A stretch of DNA of 64,000 bases, taken from CADCVQ01 sp963705315 (GTDB lineage Bacteria > Actinomycetota > Thermoleophilia > Solirubrobacterales > Solirubrobacteraceae). The position numbers and the translations under genes were made by a program. The notes beneath the pieces were generated by a model. The model saw only the letters and a list, made by a program, of their open reading frames with translations. It ran no database searches and was not told the origin of the DNA. The stretch lies in the NCBI GenBank assembly GCA_963705315.1, contig OY970068.1, positions 62,001 to 126,000 on the forward strand, given 5' to 3'. Numbering within the stretch: position 1 is the stretch's first letter; each line of letters opens with the position of its first letter. Of this stretch, positions 33,836-42,177 are shown piece after piece.

Positions 33836-33874
33836 CTACGTGTCCTCTGGTGCCACGTTTCTTAACGGCACCCC
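33836..33874 (-). repeat. Right terminal inverted repeat of the Tn3-family element
   Basis: Read on the minus strand it begins GGGGTGCCGTTAAGAAACGT and continues GGCACCAGAGGAC. It pairs with 23899-23937 with five mismatches. Confidence 0.92.
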
Positions 33875-33879
33875 ATAAT
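33875..33879. repeat. Right 5-bp target-site duplication (ATAAT)
   Basis: Identical to 23894-23898 and directly next to the right terminal repeat. Confidence 0.85.
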
Positions 33880-33922
33880 GGCGCGCCCGCAGCTCCCCCA
33901 CGCGCCACGCGCGCGCGCCGTC

Positions 33923-33954
33923 GAGTGAGACGAGGTGAGAGTGAGACGAGGTGA
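33923..33954. repeat. 16-bp tandem duplication in the PIN gene remnant
   Basis: GAGTGAGACGAGGTGA occurs twice in direct succession (33923-33938, 33939-33954). It shifts the PIN reading frame by one base. Confidence 0.85.
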
Positions 33955-34092
33955 GCGACGGGCCCGTCGACGAGCGGTGCCAGCAACTCCTGCGCGAAGA
34001 TGCCGAACGTCGCGGCGCGGCCCTCGGGCGCCACCAGCCGGAGGTTGCTGTCGACACGGATGCCTGAACTGAAAAACCGGCCCAATTACAGG

Positions 34093-34470
34093 CTATTCGT
34101 GTTTCTCGATGAGCTCGATCCGATACCCGTCGGGGTCGCGGACGAAGCACAGCAGCGAGCCGCCCTCGCGGACGCGGTAGGGCGGCTTCTCGGGCTCGAT
34201 GCCCTGACCGGCAAGCTCGGCGAGCGCGGCGTCCATGTCGGCGACGCTGATCGCGATGTGGTTGTAGCCCGTGCCGAGCTCGTACTCCGAGACGCCGTGG
34301 TTGTAGGTCAGCTCGAGGCGGGGGCCGTCTTCGGGGAAGCCCATGAAGACGTTGATCGCCTCGTCGCGGATGTTCATCCGGCGCATCTCCTGCAGTCCGA
34401 GCGCCCCGTAGAAGGCGACGGAGCGGTCGATGTCACCGATCCGGTAACACGTATGTAGAAGCTCTGGCAT
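34093..34470 (-). CDS. VOC / glyoxalase I family protein
   Basis: A 125-residue lactoylglutathione lyase-like protein. Two beta-alpha-beta-beta-beta modules are visible: MPELLHTCYRIGDIDRSVAF with the first-module metal His6, RLELTYNHG with a Glu, then GYNHIAISVADMDAALAELA with His, and RDPDGYRIELIE with the last Glu. Those four residues match glyoxalase I metal ligands. It would detoxify methylglycoxal-type adducts or act on a related substrate with a low-molecular-weight thiol. ATG 34470 fits the family N-terminus; upstream in-frame sequence is Arg-rich. Confidence 0.87.
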   Translation of the reverse strand: MPELLHTCYRIGDIDRSVAFYGALGLQEMRRMNIRDEAINVFMGFPEDGPRLELTYNHGVSEYELGTGYNHIAISVADMDAALAELAGQGIEPEKPPYRVREGGSLLCFVRDPDGYRIELIEKHE

Positions 34471-34493
34471 GACGCCAGATACTAGGAAACGCG

Positions 34494-35045
34494 CTAGCCC
34501 TTGCCCTGCTTGGCTTCGAACATGAACAGGACCATCCCGGCGTCGCGCTCGCTCTCCTGCGAGTTCTTCGCCAGACGCTCGGCCGAGGACCGCGCGATGC
34601 GGTCGGCCTGCCTGAGCAGGTCGTCGCACGCTCGCGAGAGCTGCTGCCAGCCCTTCGTGTCCAGGCGCAGCCGGGCGCGCGTCGCCAGCGATTGGGCATC
34701 CTCGAAGCTGCCGATGGCCGCCACCGAGCAGACGCTCGGGTCAAGCGGCGACACCTCCGCGCCGGGGCCGCCGCCGGGCGACGTCCCGTTTGACGGCGCC
34801 TCGTCCGGCGCGGTCACCGCGCGGTAGTGGTGGGCCACCGCGCCGCGCACGCGCGTCTCGCCCGTGAGCTCGATGAGCCCGAGCGCGTGCAGCGTTCGCA
34901 CGTGGTAAGCGACGGTCCCGACGCTCGCGCCCAGATTGCTCGCGAGCTGGGTCGGCGTCGCTTCGCGCGCCTGCAGTGTGCTCAATATGCGGGCGCGCAG
35001 AGGGTGCCGTACCGCTTTTGCGTAACGTGGATCTTCAGTGTTCAG
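34494..35045 (-). CDS. Winged-HTH (ArsR-type) transcription regulator; non-standard start likely
   Basis: The HTH reads REATPTQLASNLGASVGTVA, YHVRTLHALGLIEL and is of the ArsR/HTH_20 kind. The first ATG/GTG/TTG in frame (TTG 34985) would cut off helix 1, because LNTEDPRYAKAVRHPLRARI is encoded just upstream in the same frame and matches the start of such regulators. The likely start is CTG 35045, with GCGAGG five nt before it; the frame is open to a TAA near 35095. A GATAAT -10 box lies farther upstream on that strand. The C-terminal ~80 residues are a variable helical region (DTKGWQQLSRACDDLLRQAD). Confidence 0.72.
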   Translation of the reverse strand: MNTEDPRYAKAVRHPLRARILSTLQAREATPTQLASNLGASVGTVAYHVRTLHALGLIELTGETRVRGAVAHHYRAVTAPDEAPSNGTSPGGGPGAEVSPLDPSVCSVAAIGSFEDAQSLATRARLRLDTKGWQQLSRACDDLLRQADRIARSSAERLAKNSQESERDAGMVLFMFEAKQGKG

Positions 35046-35180
35046 AACGGCCTCGCGTTCCCCGTAGGCCAGACAAAATTTAGGAATCGCACATTATCCG
35101 CCTTCGCGGACTCGCACAATGCTCAAACGTCCAGTGTTCAGCGAGCCCGGTCCGCGACGCTGCCGCAGTACCCTGACGGC

Positions 35181-35900
35181 ATGCTGATCGAGCGCGCCAT
35201 GTCCGACGGTTTTCTTACGAACACGTACCTCGTCGCGGCGCAGCCCGGCGGCCCGGGTTTCCTGATCGACGCCGGCGGGCCTATGGGGCCGCTGTTCGAC
35301 GCCGCCGAGCGCGAGTCGATCGATGTCACGCATCTGCTGCTGACCCACCACCACCACGACCACGTCCTGGCGCTCGACGAGGTCACGCAACGCTTCCCCG
35401 GCATCGTCGTCCTCGCGCACCCCGACGAGCCGGTCGAGGCCGAGCCGTTTGCCCCGCTGCAGATCGGCGGCCTCGACGTCGACGCCCTCCACACGCCGGG
35501 CCACACGGCGGGGATGCTGAACTTCACCGTCCCCGGCCATGTCTTCACGGGCGACACGCTCTTCAAGCACTCGATCGGCGGTGTCCGCGCGCCCGGCAGC
35601 ACGGGCTACGCCGACATCAAGGCCTCGATCATGGACACGCTGATGGGCCTCGATCACGCGACCGAGGCCCACCCCGGGCACACCGACCCGACGACGATCG
35701 GCGACGAGTGGGAGCACAACGCGTTCATCCGCGTATGGCGCGGGCTGGATGACGAGGGCGACGAGCGGGTCACGGTCTGGGGCGAGCCCGCGACGCTCGT
35801 CGTGTGGGGCGAGGACTACGACGGGGGCCACAAGGCGTGGGTGCGCTGGGCGGATGGGCGCGATGACATCGTCCCCGGCTCCCAGGTAGAGCGCGGGTAG
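35181..35900 (+). CDS. Metallo-beta-lactamase fold hydrolase (glyoxalase II-like)
   Basis: A 239-residue protein. The zinc motif HxHxDH is seen in LLLTHHHHDHVLALDEV (residues ~54-70), with further ligands in LHTPGHTAGM (His ~112) and VFTGDTLFKHSIGG (Asp ~130), then EAHPGHTDPTTIG. The order matches the glyoxalase II/persulfide dioxygenase group of MBL hydrolases. Residues after ~205 (WGEDYDGGHKAWVRWADGRD) form an additional C-terminal domain not in glyoxalase II. The next gene follows 7 nt later and is probably cotranscribed. Confidence 0.85.
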   Translation: MLIERAMSDGFLTNTYLVAAQPGGPGFLIDAGGPMGPLFDAAERESIDVTHLLLTHHHHDHVLALDEVTQRFPGIVVLAHPDEPVEAEPFAPLQIGGLDVDALHTPGHTAGMLNFTVPGHVFTGDTLFKHSIGGVRAPGSTGYADIKASIMDTLMGLDHATEAHPGHTDPTTIGDEWEHNAFIRVWRGLDDEGDERVTVWGEPATLVVWGEDYDGGHKAWVRWADGRDDIVPGSQVERG

Positions 35901-35907
35901 CGCGCGG

Positions 35908-37314
35908 GTGGCCAAGAAGGACTCGATCCCGACCTCGCGCCTGAGCCGCTCGTCGAAGGTCGGGCGGTTGGCGGCAACGCAGGCGGCCAAGCAGATCGGG
36001 ACGCGGGCGACGAACGTGGCGCGCTCCGAGGAGGGCAAGCAGAAGGCGCTGAACAAGCGCCAGCTCGAGACCGCCGAGCAGATCGTCTCCGCGCTGGGGA
36101 CGATGAAGGGCGCGGCGATGAAGCTCGGCCAGGTGATGTCGTTCCTCGACGTCGGCCTCGTCCCGGAGGAGTACCGCGAGGAGTTTCAGGCCAAGCTCGC
36201 GGAGTTGCGCGACGCGGCGCCGAAGGTGGCCTTCAAGGAGATGAAGCAGGTCATCGAGGGCGAGTACGGCGAGCGCATCGAGGACACGTTCGCGACGTTC
36301 GACCCCGTGCCGATCGCCGCCGCCTCGATCGGCCAGGTCTACAAGGCGCGCATCGAGGACGGCCGCGACGTCGCGGTGAAGGTGCAGTACCCGGGCGTCG
36401 CGCAGGCGGTGCGCGCGGACATGATGAACCTCGGGATCATCCTGCGGCTCATGAAGCGCGTCGCGCCGGGCCTCGATCCCAAGGCGATGGGCGAAGAGAT
36501 CCGGCTGCGCATCGACGAGGAGCTCGACTACGAGCTCGAGGCCCAGAACCAGCGCACGCTCGCGCGGCTGTATCGCGGCCACCCGTTCATCACGGTGCCG
36601 GGGGTCGTCACGGCGCTGTCGCACGAGAAGGTCGTCGTGACGGAGTTCGTCAACGGCCGCGGCTTCGAGGAGCTCAAGCAGCTCCCGCAGGCCGAGCGCG
36701 ACCGCCTCGGCGAGATCATCTTCCGCTTCTACTTCGGCTGCATGTACCGCCATTACCAGTTCTCCGGCGACCCGCATCCCGGCAACTCCATGCTGCTCGA
36801 CGACGGCCGGATGGCGTTCCTGGACTTCGGTCTGTTCAAGCGCATCCCGCCCGAGGTCGCCGAGTTCGAGCTGCAGAGCGCGCGGCTGGGCATCGCCGGC
36901 GATGGCGCCGAGCTGATCGAGCACCTGCACCGCGGTGGCTTCATCGGCCAGCCGGAGTACTACACGCCGGAAGGGATCCTCGAGCAGTTCCACGACCTGA
37001 CGTGGTGGTACACGAGCGACGAGGAGATCGCATTGACGCCGGAGATCGCGACCGAGGTCGTCATCGAGATGTCCGACCCGCGCTCGACGCACTTCGCCAA
37101 GATGCGCCACGAGACACTGCCGCCCGACCACCTCTTCGGCCGCCGCCTCGAGATGCTGACGCTCGCGGTGATGAGCCAGTTGCGCGCGCGCGGCAACTGG
37201 CACCGGATCGCCCGCGAGTGGATCTACGGCGATGAGCCGGTCACGGAGCTCGGACGCCAGGAGGCGGCGTTCTTCGCCAAGCACCCGCCGGTGGCGATGC
37301 GCGGCGCGGCGTAG
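35908..37314 (+). CDS. ABC1/UbiB (AarF) family atypical kinase
   Basis: A 468-residue protein of the ABC1/ADCK/UbiB family. The KxGQ motif is in GTMKGAAMKLGQVMSFLDVG (residues ~65-85), the Ala-rich nucleotide loop in PIAAASIGQVYKARIEDGRD with the kinase Lys in VAVKVQYPG, and the catalytic loops in SGDPHPGNSMLL and MAFLDFGLFK (DFG). Family members have ATPase activity and support quinone or lipid biosynthesis. GTG start at 35908, 7 nt after the hydrolase stop. Confidence 0.9.
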   Translation: MAKKDSIPTSRLSRSSKVGRLAATQAAKQIGTRATNVARSEEGKQKALNKRQLETAEQIVSALGTMKGAAMKLGQVMSFLDVGLVPEEYREEFQAKLAELRDAAPKVAFKEMKQVIEGEYGERIEDTFATFDPVPIAAASIGQVYKARIEDGRDVAVKVQYPGVAQAVRADMMNLGIILRLMKRVAPGLDPKAMGEEIRLRIDEELDYELEAQNQRTLARLYRGHPFITVPGVVTALSHEKVVVTEFVNGRGFEELKQLPQAERDRLGEIIFRFYFGCMYRHYQFSGDPHPGNSMLLDDGRMAFLDFGLFKRIPPEVAEFELQSARLGIAGDGAELIEHLHRGGFIGQPEYYTPEGILEQFHDLTWWYTSDEEIALTPEIATEVVIEMSDPRSTHFAKMRHETLPPDHLFGRRLEMLTLAVMSQLRARGNWHRIAREWIYGDEPVTELGRQEAAFFAKHPPVAMRGAA

Positions 37315-37464
37315 GCGCTGATGTCGTGAGTCGTTGGCTGGTGCAGCGATCGGGATGCGGGGGGCGGTGTCCTGGTGGTCGTCGGCGACCGCGGTCGTAG
37401 TGGTGGTTCCGGCGAGCAGCCGACGACACGAGGTCTCTGTGTCGGTCGCGGGGCTGCGATGCGT

Positions 37465-37640
37465 AAACAGCATCGATGAAGGACTGGGGAAGGGGCGCTG
37501 GCGGCGGTCGCGAGGCGGCGCAGGCGCATCGATGGCGCCTATGCCGCGCCATGGGCAGCAATTTCGACATCCATCTCGCGGGGGTGCAATGGATGGCGCC
37601 TATGCCGCGCCACGAGCCGCAATTTCGACATCGACGCCTC
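37465..37640. repeat. Armed element (left arm only) with two CCTATG hairpins
   Basis: Left arm AAACAGCATCGATGAAGG (37465-37482), with no clear right arm. The core holds two copies of a nested hairpin (~37529-37572 and ~37592-37633): GATGGCGCCTATGCCGCGCC, then ATGGGCAGCAATTTCGACAT in copy 1. They are related to the pair at 20460, combining two repeat families in one 397-bp gap between convergent genes (37315-37711). No gene seen here. Confidence 0.7.
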
Positions 37641-37711
37641 GCGAGGAGCCGACGGCGGCCAAGCGCGCTTGCGCCCACCGTGCTGCCGGCGAACCAACGA
37701 CTCACGAAGCT

Positions 37712-39124
37712 CTAGGACAGCTCCTGCACGACGAACAGCGAGGTCGACCCCGGCCGCTCGGTCGGCAGCCCGGCGGTGACGCCGACGCGCTGGCCGGGCT
37801 GACACCAGCCGAGCTCGACCACGCGCCGGCAGGCGTCGAGGACGAGCTCCTCGGTGATGCCGTGGCGGCGGATCGACGCCGCGCGCACGCCCCACATGAG
37901 CCCGCAGCGACGGACCGTCTCGCGTCCCGGCGACAGCGCGATGATCGGCACCGTCGGCCGGTGCGCGGAGACGAGGCGGGCGCTGCGGCCCGAGAGCGTC
38001 GGGACGACGAGCGCGTCGAGCTCGAGCTCGCGCGCGGCCATGCACGCGGAGTACGCGATCGTGTAGGACGGATCGCGGGCGTCGCGATGCACCCGGCGCT
38101 CGTTCCACTCCTGGTAGGGCGCCGCCGTCTCGGTCGTCTCGGCGATCGCGGCCATCATCGCCACGGCCTCGACGGGATGCGCGCCGACCGCCGTCTCCTG
38201 GGAGAGCATCACCGCGTCGGTGCCATCGAGGATCGCGTTGGCGACGTCAGCGACCTCGGCGCGGGTCGGCCGCGACGAGACGACCATCGAGTCGAGCATC
38301 TGCGTCGCCGTGATCGACGGGCGGGCGAGGCGGCCGGCGATCTTCAGCAGCTGCTTCTGCACGATCGGCACGCGCTCGACGGGCAGCTCGATCCCGAGGT
38401 CGCCGCGCGCCACCATCACGCAGTCCGCGGCTTGGATGATCTCCTCCGCGCAGTCGACCGCCTGCGGCTTCTCGATCTTCGCGATGAGCGGCAGCCGCGT
38501 GTGGGCACGGACCTGCGCGATGTCGTCTGGCCCGCGCACGAACGACAGCGCGACGAGATCGACGCCCATGCGCTGGCCGGCGCGCAGCATGTCAAGGTCC
38601 TCCTCGGGCACCGCCGCGAGCGCATCCAGCGGACCGGGTACGTTGAGCCCCTGGCGCGAGGCGACGGCGCCGCCGACCTCGATCTCGGCGTCGATCTCCT
38701 GCTCGCCCCGACGCACCGCGCTCACGCGCAGGCGAATCGCGCCGTCGGCGAGGTACATGATGTCCCGCGGCGCCATGGCGGCGAAGAGCTCCGGGCGGGC
38801 GACGGTCATCCGCTGCGCGGTCCCGGGGCCGTTGTCGGCGCAGGTGAACGTCACGTGGTCGCCCGGCTTGAGTTCGACGATGTCGTCGGCCAGCGCGCCG
38901 ATGCGCAGCTTGGGACCGGGGAGGTCCTGGAGGATCGCGACGGGACGCCCGGCGCGGCCGGCGGCGTCGCGCACGCGCTCGACGGTCTCGGCGTGCTGCT
39001 CGATCGTGCCGTGCGAGAAGTTCAGCCGCGCGACGTCGATGCCCGCCTCGACGAGCCGCACGAGCGTCTCCGTGTCACGGGAGACCGGGCCGATCGTGGC
39101 GACGATCTTCGTGCGGCGAGTCAC
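37712..39124 (-). CDS. pyk: Pyruvate kinase
   Basis: A 470-residue glycolytic enzyme converting phosphoenolpyruvate and ADP to pyruvate and ATP. It has TRRTKIVATIGPVSRDTETL at the N-terminus, VARLNFSHGT, the B-domain, the K+/Mg2+ signature IAKIEKPQAVDCAEEIIQAA, then VMVARGDLGIELPVERVP, and the C-terminal allosteric-site domain ending RPGSTSLFVVQELS. I chose GTG 39124: family alignment begins at TRRTKIVATIGP, and TACGGT lies 6 nt upstream, so the mRNA is probably leaderless. Repeat copy C lies directly upstream of that -10 box. Confidence 0.95.
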   Translation of the reverse strand: MTRRTKIVATIGPVSRDTETLVRLVEAGIDVARLNFSHGTIEQHAETVERVRDAAGRAGRPVAILQDLPGPKLRIGALADDIVELKPGDHVTFTCADNGPGTAQRMTVARPELFAAMAPRDIMYLADGAIRLRVSAVRRGEQEIDAEIEVGGAVASRQGLNVPGPLDALAAVPEEDLDMLRAGQRMGVDLVALSFVRGPDDIAQVRAHTRLPLIAKIEKPQAVDCAEEIIQAADCVMVARGDLGIELPVERVPIVQKQLLKIAGRLARPSITATQMLDSMVVSSRPTRAEVADVANAILDGTDAVMLSQETAVGAHPVEAVAMMAAIAETTETAAPYQEWNERRVHRDARDPSYTIAYSACMAARELELDALVVPTLSGRSARLVSAHRPTVPIIALSPGRETVRRCGLMWGVRAASIRRHGITEELVLDACRRVVELGWCQPGQRVGVTAGLPTERPGSTSLFVVQELS

Positions 39125-39141
39125 GCCTTCACCGTAGCTCC

Positions 39142-39192
39142 TGTGACGTCGTCCGAAGGTCTGCGCTTGCGCTGACCGGAGGGCGAAACCCG
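39142..39192 (+). repeat. TGTGACGTCG-hairpin-GCGAAACCC element, copy C
   Basis: TGTGACGTCG, TCCGAA, arms GGTCTGCGC/GCGCTGACC with TT between (39158-39177), then GGAGGGCGAAACCCG. It lies immediately upstream of the pyk -10 box, in the place of a -35/activator region. Confidence 0.8.
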
Positions 39193-39240
39193 TCTGATGC
39201 GTATCCGGTTGGCTGCATCGGGTCGCGCGGCGGGTCGGGC

Positions 39241-39460
39241 GAACAGCATCGATGACGGCATCGGGGCGGGCCGCGCGGAGAGGCCCGCGCGGTCGTGGCG
39301 AATCAGGCGCGGATATGGCCCCTGAGGCGCCACGATCGGCGGCGGAACATCGAGATGGCTCAAGACCACGTATATCGGGGCCTTCAACCATCTCGATCGC
39401 TCAGACCCCCCGCGCCTCGCCGAACCGCTCGTCCCTCCGTCCTTTATCGATGCTGTTCGC
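39241..39460. repeat. ACAGCATCGATAA-armed intergenic element, copy 3
   Basis: Left arm GAACAGCATCGATGACGG (39241) and right arm CCTTTATCGATGCTGTTCGC (39441-39460). The core 39351-39396 (CGAGATGG ... CCATCTCG with ACCACG-TATATCG) is closely similar to the core of copy 1 at 5536-5580. It lies in a 430-bp gap that holds no gene. Confidence 0.8.
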
Positions 39461-39554
39461 GCCCACGCGACCGTCGATGCCACGCGCCAACCACCGGATG
39501 GACCGAGCCGGATACGGGGTACGCCGGGCGCCCGTGCGGGGCGACGTTCCGCGG

Positions 39555-41030
39555 CTACTTGTCGCCGACGTACGTCAGGTACGCGTTCCCGCCGGTGCAC
39601 GAGAACACGATGTAGTTGCCGCGAGCGCTCGTGAACATGTGATTCACGTCGCCCTGGCCGGGCGGGCAGTAGCCCTGCGGGAGCTTCTTGCCGAAGCGGT
39701 TGCTCACGGCCCACAGGTAGACAAACGGGCCCTTGGCGAACATGACCTGCGTTCCCCCTGCGGTCATCGCCGGCAGCGCTCCCGGGCCGATGGACTGCTC
39801 GCCGGTGCCGAGCGCCTTGTAGAAGCTCGCGCCCCCCCGCTCGTAGGCGACGTGGCGGATCTTGCCGGCGGGCCGGCCGCCGTCGGATGTCGGGTTGGCG
39901 CCGGCGGCGACGCGGCGGGCACCGCCTCCGACGCGGCGGGTGAAGACGCGGCCGCCGTTGGCGTAGCTGATCTGCTTGCCGTTGAAGGTCAGGTCGGGCG
40001 CGCTCACGCCGCCGCCGACGACCTTGCGCATCCGCTTGGCGCCGCGCTTGGTGTAGAGCGTGCCGCCCGCGACCATGGCGACCGTCGTGCAGTCGCCGGC
40101 CACCGCGGCTTCCTGGGCGGGCTTGCCCGCCGGCGAGGCGATGCGGCGCAGCTTGCCGCCGCGCAGCTTGCGGACGAACATGTCGGCCTGGTTGTTGCCA
40201 TCACCGGCGACGAGGTTCGACGCGCTGGAGACGAAGGCCAGGCAGGTCGGCCGGTGGGCGTCGTCGCCCTTGGTCCAGCCGTCGAGCGCGGGCGACCAGG
40301 AGTCGCCGTTGGCGGGTGCGCCACCGAGCCCGCGGGAGGCGAGGACGACGCTGCCGTATTTCCACGGCGTGCCGTACTTGCCCGGCGTTTCGCCGCGCTT
40401 GACGAGGAAGACGTTGCTGTGGCCGTCGGTACCCGCCGTGATGTTCGTCGCCGTGGAGACGTAGGCGACGTAGCGCCCGGTGCGGGCGTCCCACGAGATT
40501 ACGGGATCGATCGTGGGGGCGTTCGGCGCGCCGCCGTCGCCGGCACGGGCGATGAGCTGCTGCTTGACGTAGCGCACCGATGTCAGGCGGCCCGAGGGAG
40601 GCTTGGGGTCGTCGTCGAGGATCTTGCCCAGGCCGGTGCTGCCGACGACCTCGGGGCCGCTCAGGCGGACCTTGAAGTGCTCGGTGTCCTCCGGCAGCTG
40701 ATCGTTGACGATCGGCACGCGAATGATGAAGGTCTGCGTCCCGCCCAGCAGCGCTGCGGGGAAGCGCACGCCGCCGCTCGTCGCCACGTAGTCGGCAGGA
40801 CTGACCGCGGCGACGTTCTCGGTCGTGTAGCTGATCCCGATCGCGGGAGCGAGAAGCCCGGCCTTGCGGGTCACGACGAAGGCGGCGGCGCCGGCCGGAT
40901 CGCCCTCGCTGATCTGCGCGTCGGAGATCGTGACGGCCGCGTTCGCCGCCGCGGGCGCGATGGCCATGACCGACAGCGCCGCGAGTGGCGCGGCGAGGAG
41001 CGCGAAACGGTTGAGGGCGGGAGTGGCCAT
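39555..41030 (-). CDS. Secreted Calx-beta / beta-propeller protein
   Basis: A 491-residue secreted protein. The signal peptide (RFALLAAPLAALSVMAIAPAAANA) is followed by a Calx-beta domain (~35-140; VTISDAQISEGDPAGAAAFV ... VPIVNDQLPEDTEHFKVRLS ... KILDDDP), a Ca2+-binding surface fold. From ~160 to the end are TolB/WD40-like repeats (SWDARTGRYVAYVSTATNIT; CLAFVSSASNLVAGDGNNQA) forming a propeller. It is probably a cell-surface or extracellular protein that binds other molecules. The ligand is unknown. No neighbour clearly shares its function. Confidence 0.75.
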   Translation of the reverse strand: MATPALNRFALLAAPLAALSVMAIAPAAANAAVTISDAQISEGDPAGAAAFVVTRKAGLLAPAIGISYTTENVAAVSPADYVATSGGVRFPAALLGGTQTFIIRVPIVNDQLPEDTEHFKVRLSGPEVVGSTGLGKILDDDPKPPSGRLTSVRYVKQQLIARAGDGGAPNAPTIDPVISWDARTGRYVAYVSTATNITAGTDGHSNVFLVKRGETPGKYGTPWKYGSVVLASRGLGGAPANGDSWSPALDGWTKGDDAHRPTCLAFVSSASNLVAGDGNNQADMFVRKLRGGKLRRIASPAGKPAQEAAVAGDCTTVAMVAGGTLYTKRGAKRMRKVVGGGVSAPDLTFNGKQISYANGGRVFTRRVGGGARRVAAGANPTSDGGRPAGKIRHVAYERGGASFYKALGTGEQSIGPGALPAMTAGGTQVMFAKGPFVYLWAVSNRFGKKLPQGYCPPGQGDVNHMFTSARGNYIVFSCTGGNAYLTYVGDK

Positions 41031-41070
41031 GGATGCAAGCCCTGCGGCGTTGCTCCCATGTGATCGGCGG

Positions 41071-42165
41071 CTAACCCGAATCCCTCAACGCAAACCTTCC
41101 GTCCTCCACGATCAGCTCGCCGTCGGCGGTCAGCCGGCCGCCCCTGCGCAGGTCGCAGATGAGGTCCCAGTGCAGGGCAGATTCGTTCTTGCCACCGGTC
41201 TCCGGGTACGAGCGGCCGAGGGCCAGATGGACGGTCCCGCCGATCTTCTCGTCGAAGAGCGTCGCCCCGATCGCCTGCTGGATGCCGAAGTTCGTGCCGA
41301 TGCCGATCTCGCCGAGGCGGCGCGCCCCGTCGTCGGTCGCCAGGGCCCGTTGCAGGTAGGCGTTGCCGCGCTCGGCGTGCGCGGCCACGACCTCGCCGTC
41401 GCGGAACTCCAGGTCGACGCCCGCGACCTCGACGCCGGCGGGCGAGGACGGGACGTCGAATTGGATCCGGCCCGTCGCGCTGCCCTCATGCGGCCCCGTG
41501 AAGACCTCGCCGCTGGGCATGTTGCGCCGCCCATCGGAGTTCACCCACGTTCGCCCGCCGACGGCAAGGCGCAGGTCGGTTCCCGGCATCTGGATGCGCA
41601 GCTGCTTCGCACGCTCGAGCCGCGCGATGAGCGCCGCCTGGACGGCGCGCAGCTCGCCCCACGCGCGGACCGGATCGGGCTGGTCGAGGAACAGCGCGCG
41701 CTCGACGAACGCCTCGAAATGGGCGAGGCTCATGCCCGCCTGCTGGGCGCTGGCCTGCGTCGGCCACAGCGTCGAGCACCAGCGCTTCTTCAGCGCCTGA
41801 TCGCGCAGCGGCTTGCGCGCACGGGCCGCGCGCGCGAGTCGCTCGGGGTCGATGCCCGTGAGCGCCCGCGTGTTCTCGGGCGCCTGGATCGCGAGCTGGC
41901 AGTGCGCCTTGCGCGCCTCGGCGTAGGCGACCTCGGAGAAGCCGTCGAGGTGAACGTCGCGCGCGTGCTCGTGGAAGGACGCCGTCGAACCCGGCAGCTC
42001 GACGCGCAGCGAGGGCCACGCGTCGCGGGCGAGAACGGCGCGCTGAACCTCGAGCAGCAATGGCTCGGCGAGCGTCGTCGAGCGGACGAGGATCTCCTGA
42101 CCGGCCTGCACCTCGAGGCAATAGCCGACGAGCAGCTCGGCGAAGCGGGCGGGGTCGAGGGCCAC
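41071..42165 (-). CDS. M29 family aminopeptidase (thermophilic metalloprotease)
   Basis: A 364-residue M29 aminopeptidase. Landmarks include the N-terminal MALDPARFAELLVGYCLEVQ region, SDGRRNMPSGEVFTGPHEGS with a metal-ligand Glu, GEIGIGTNFGI with another Glu, then HLALGRSYPETGGKNESALH and WDLICDLRRGG containing the His, Tyr, His and Asp ligands of the two-metal centre. The enzyme removes N-terminal residues from peptides in the cytoplasm. Normal length for the family is ~360-410. A 168-bp MITE-like element lies just upstream of its start. Confidence 0.9.
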   Translation of the reverse strand: MALDPARFAELLVGYCLEVQAGQEILVRSTTLAEPLLLEVQRAVLARDAWPSLRVELPGSTASFHEHARDVHLDGFSEVAYAEARKAHCQLAIQAPENTRALTGIDPERLARAARARKPLRDQALKKRWCSTLWPTQASAQQAGMSLAHFEAFVERALFLDQPDPVRAWGELRAVQAALIARLERAKQLRIQMPGTDLRLAVGGRTWVNSDGRRNMPSGEVFTGPHEGSATGRIQFDVPSSPAGVEVAGVDLEFRDGEVVAAHAERGNAYLQRALATDDGARRLGEIGIGTNFGIQQAIGATLFDEKIGGTVHLALGRSYPETGGKNESALHWDLICDLRRGGRLTADGELIVEDGRFALRDSG

Positions 42166-42177
42166 TCGTCCCTCTGG

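Larger units (their letters stand above)
23899..33874. mobile_element. Tn3-family mercury-resistance transposon
   Basis: A 9,976-bp element bounded by 39-bp inverted repeats starting GGGGTGCCGTTAA and flanked by ATAAT duplications. It has a decayed tnpA at the left end, tnpR with a likely res site at the right end, and between them the mer genes, a broken redoxin/ccdA pair and an ECF sigma/anti-sigma pair. The insertion splits a VapC-like PIN gene. The resident intergenic repeat families of the flanking chromosome are absent from it, in line with recent acquisition. Because tnpA is defective, transposition would need help from a related element. Confidence 0.93.
33875..34085 (-). pseudogene. 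VapC-like PIN-domain gene, middle part with 16-bp duplication
   Basis: On the minus strand: ATFGIFAQELLAPLVDGPVA, HLVSL, then (after correcting a frame) DGARAWRVGELRARHY up to the ATAAT at the transposon edge. This is the middle of a PIN toxin. The frame is broken by a 16-bp tandem duplication at 33923-33954. The N-terminal acidic strand (usually DASALxAxL) is not seen upstream, so the gene was already damaged or 5'-truncated. It continues in frame at 23898. Confidence 0.7.

Noticed and set aside
39142..39192. Possible cyclic-di-GMP (GEMM) riboswitch suggested by the GGCGAAACCC string
   Set aside because: The rest of the element does not match the two-stem GEMM fold or its conserved bases, and copies occur at gene ends as well as before genes.
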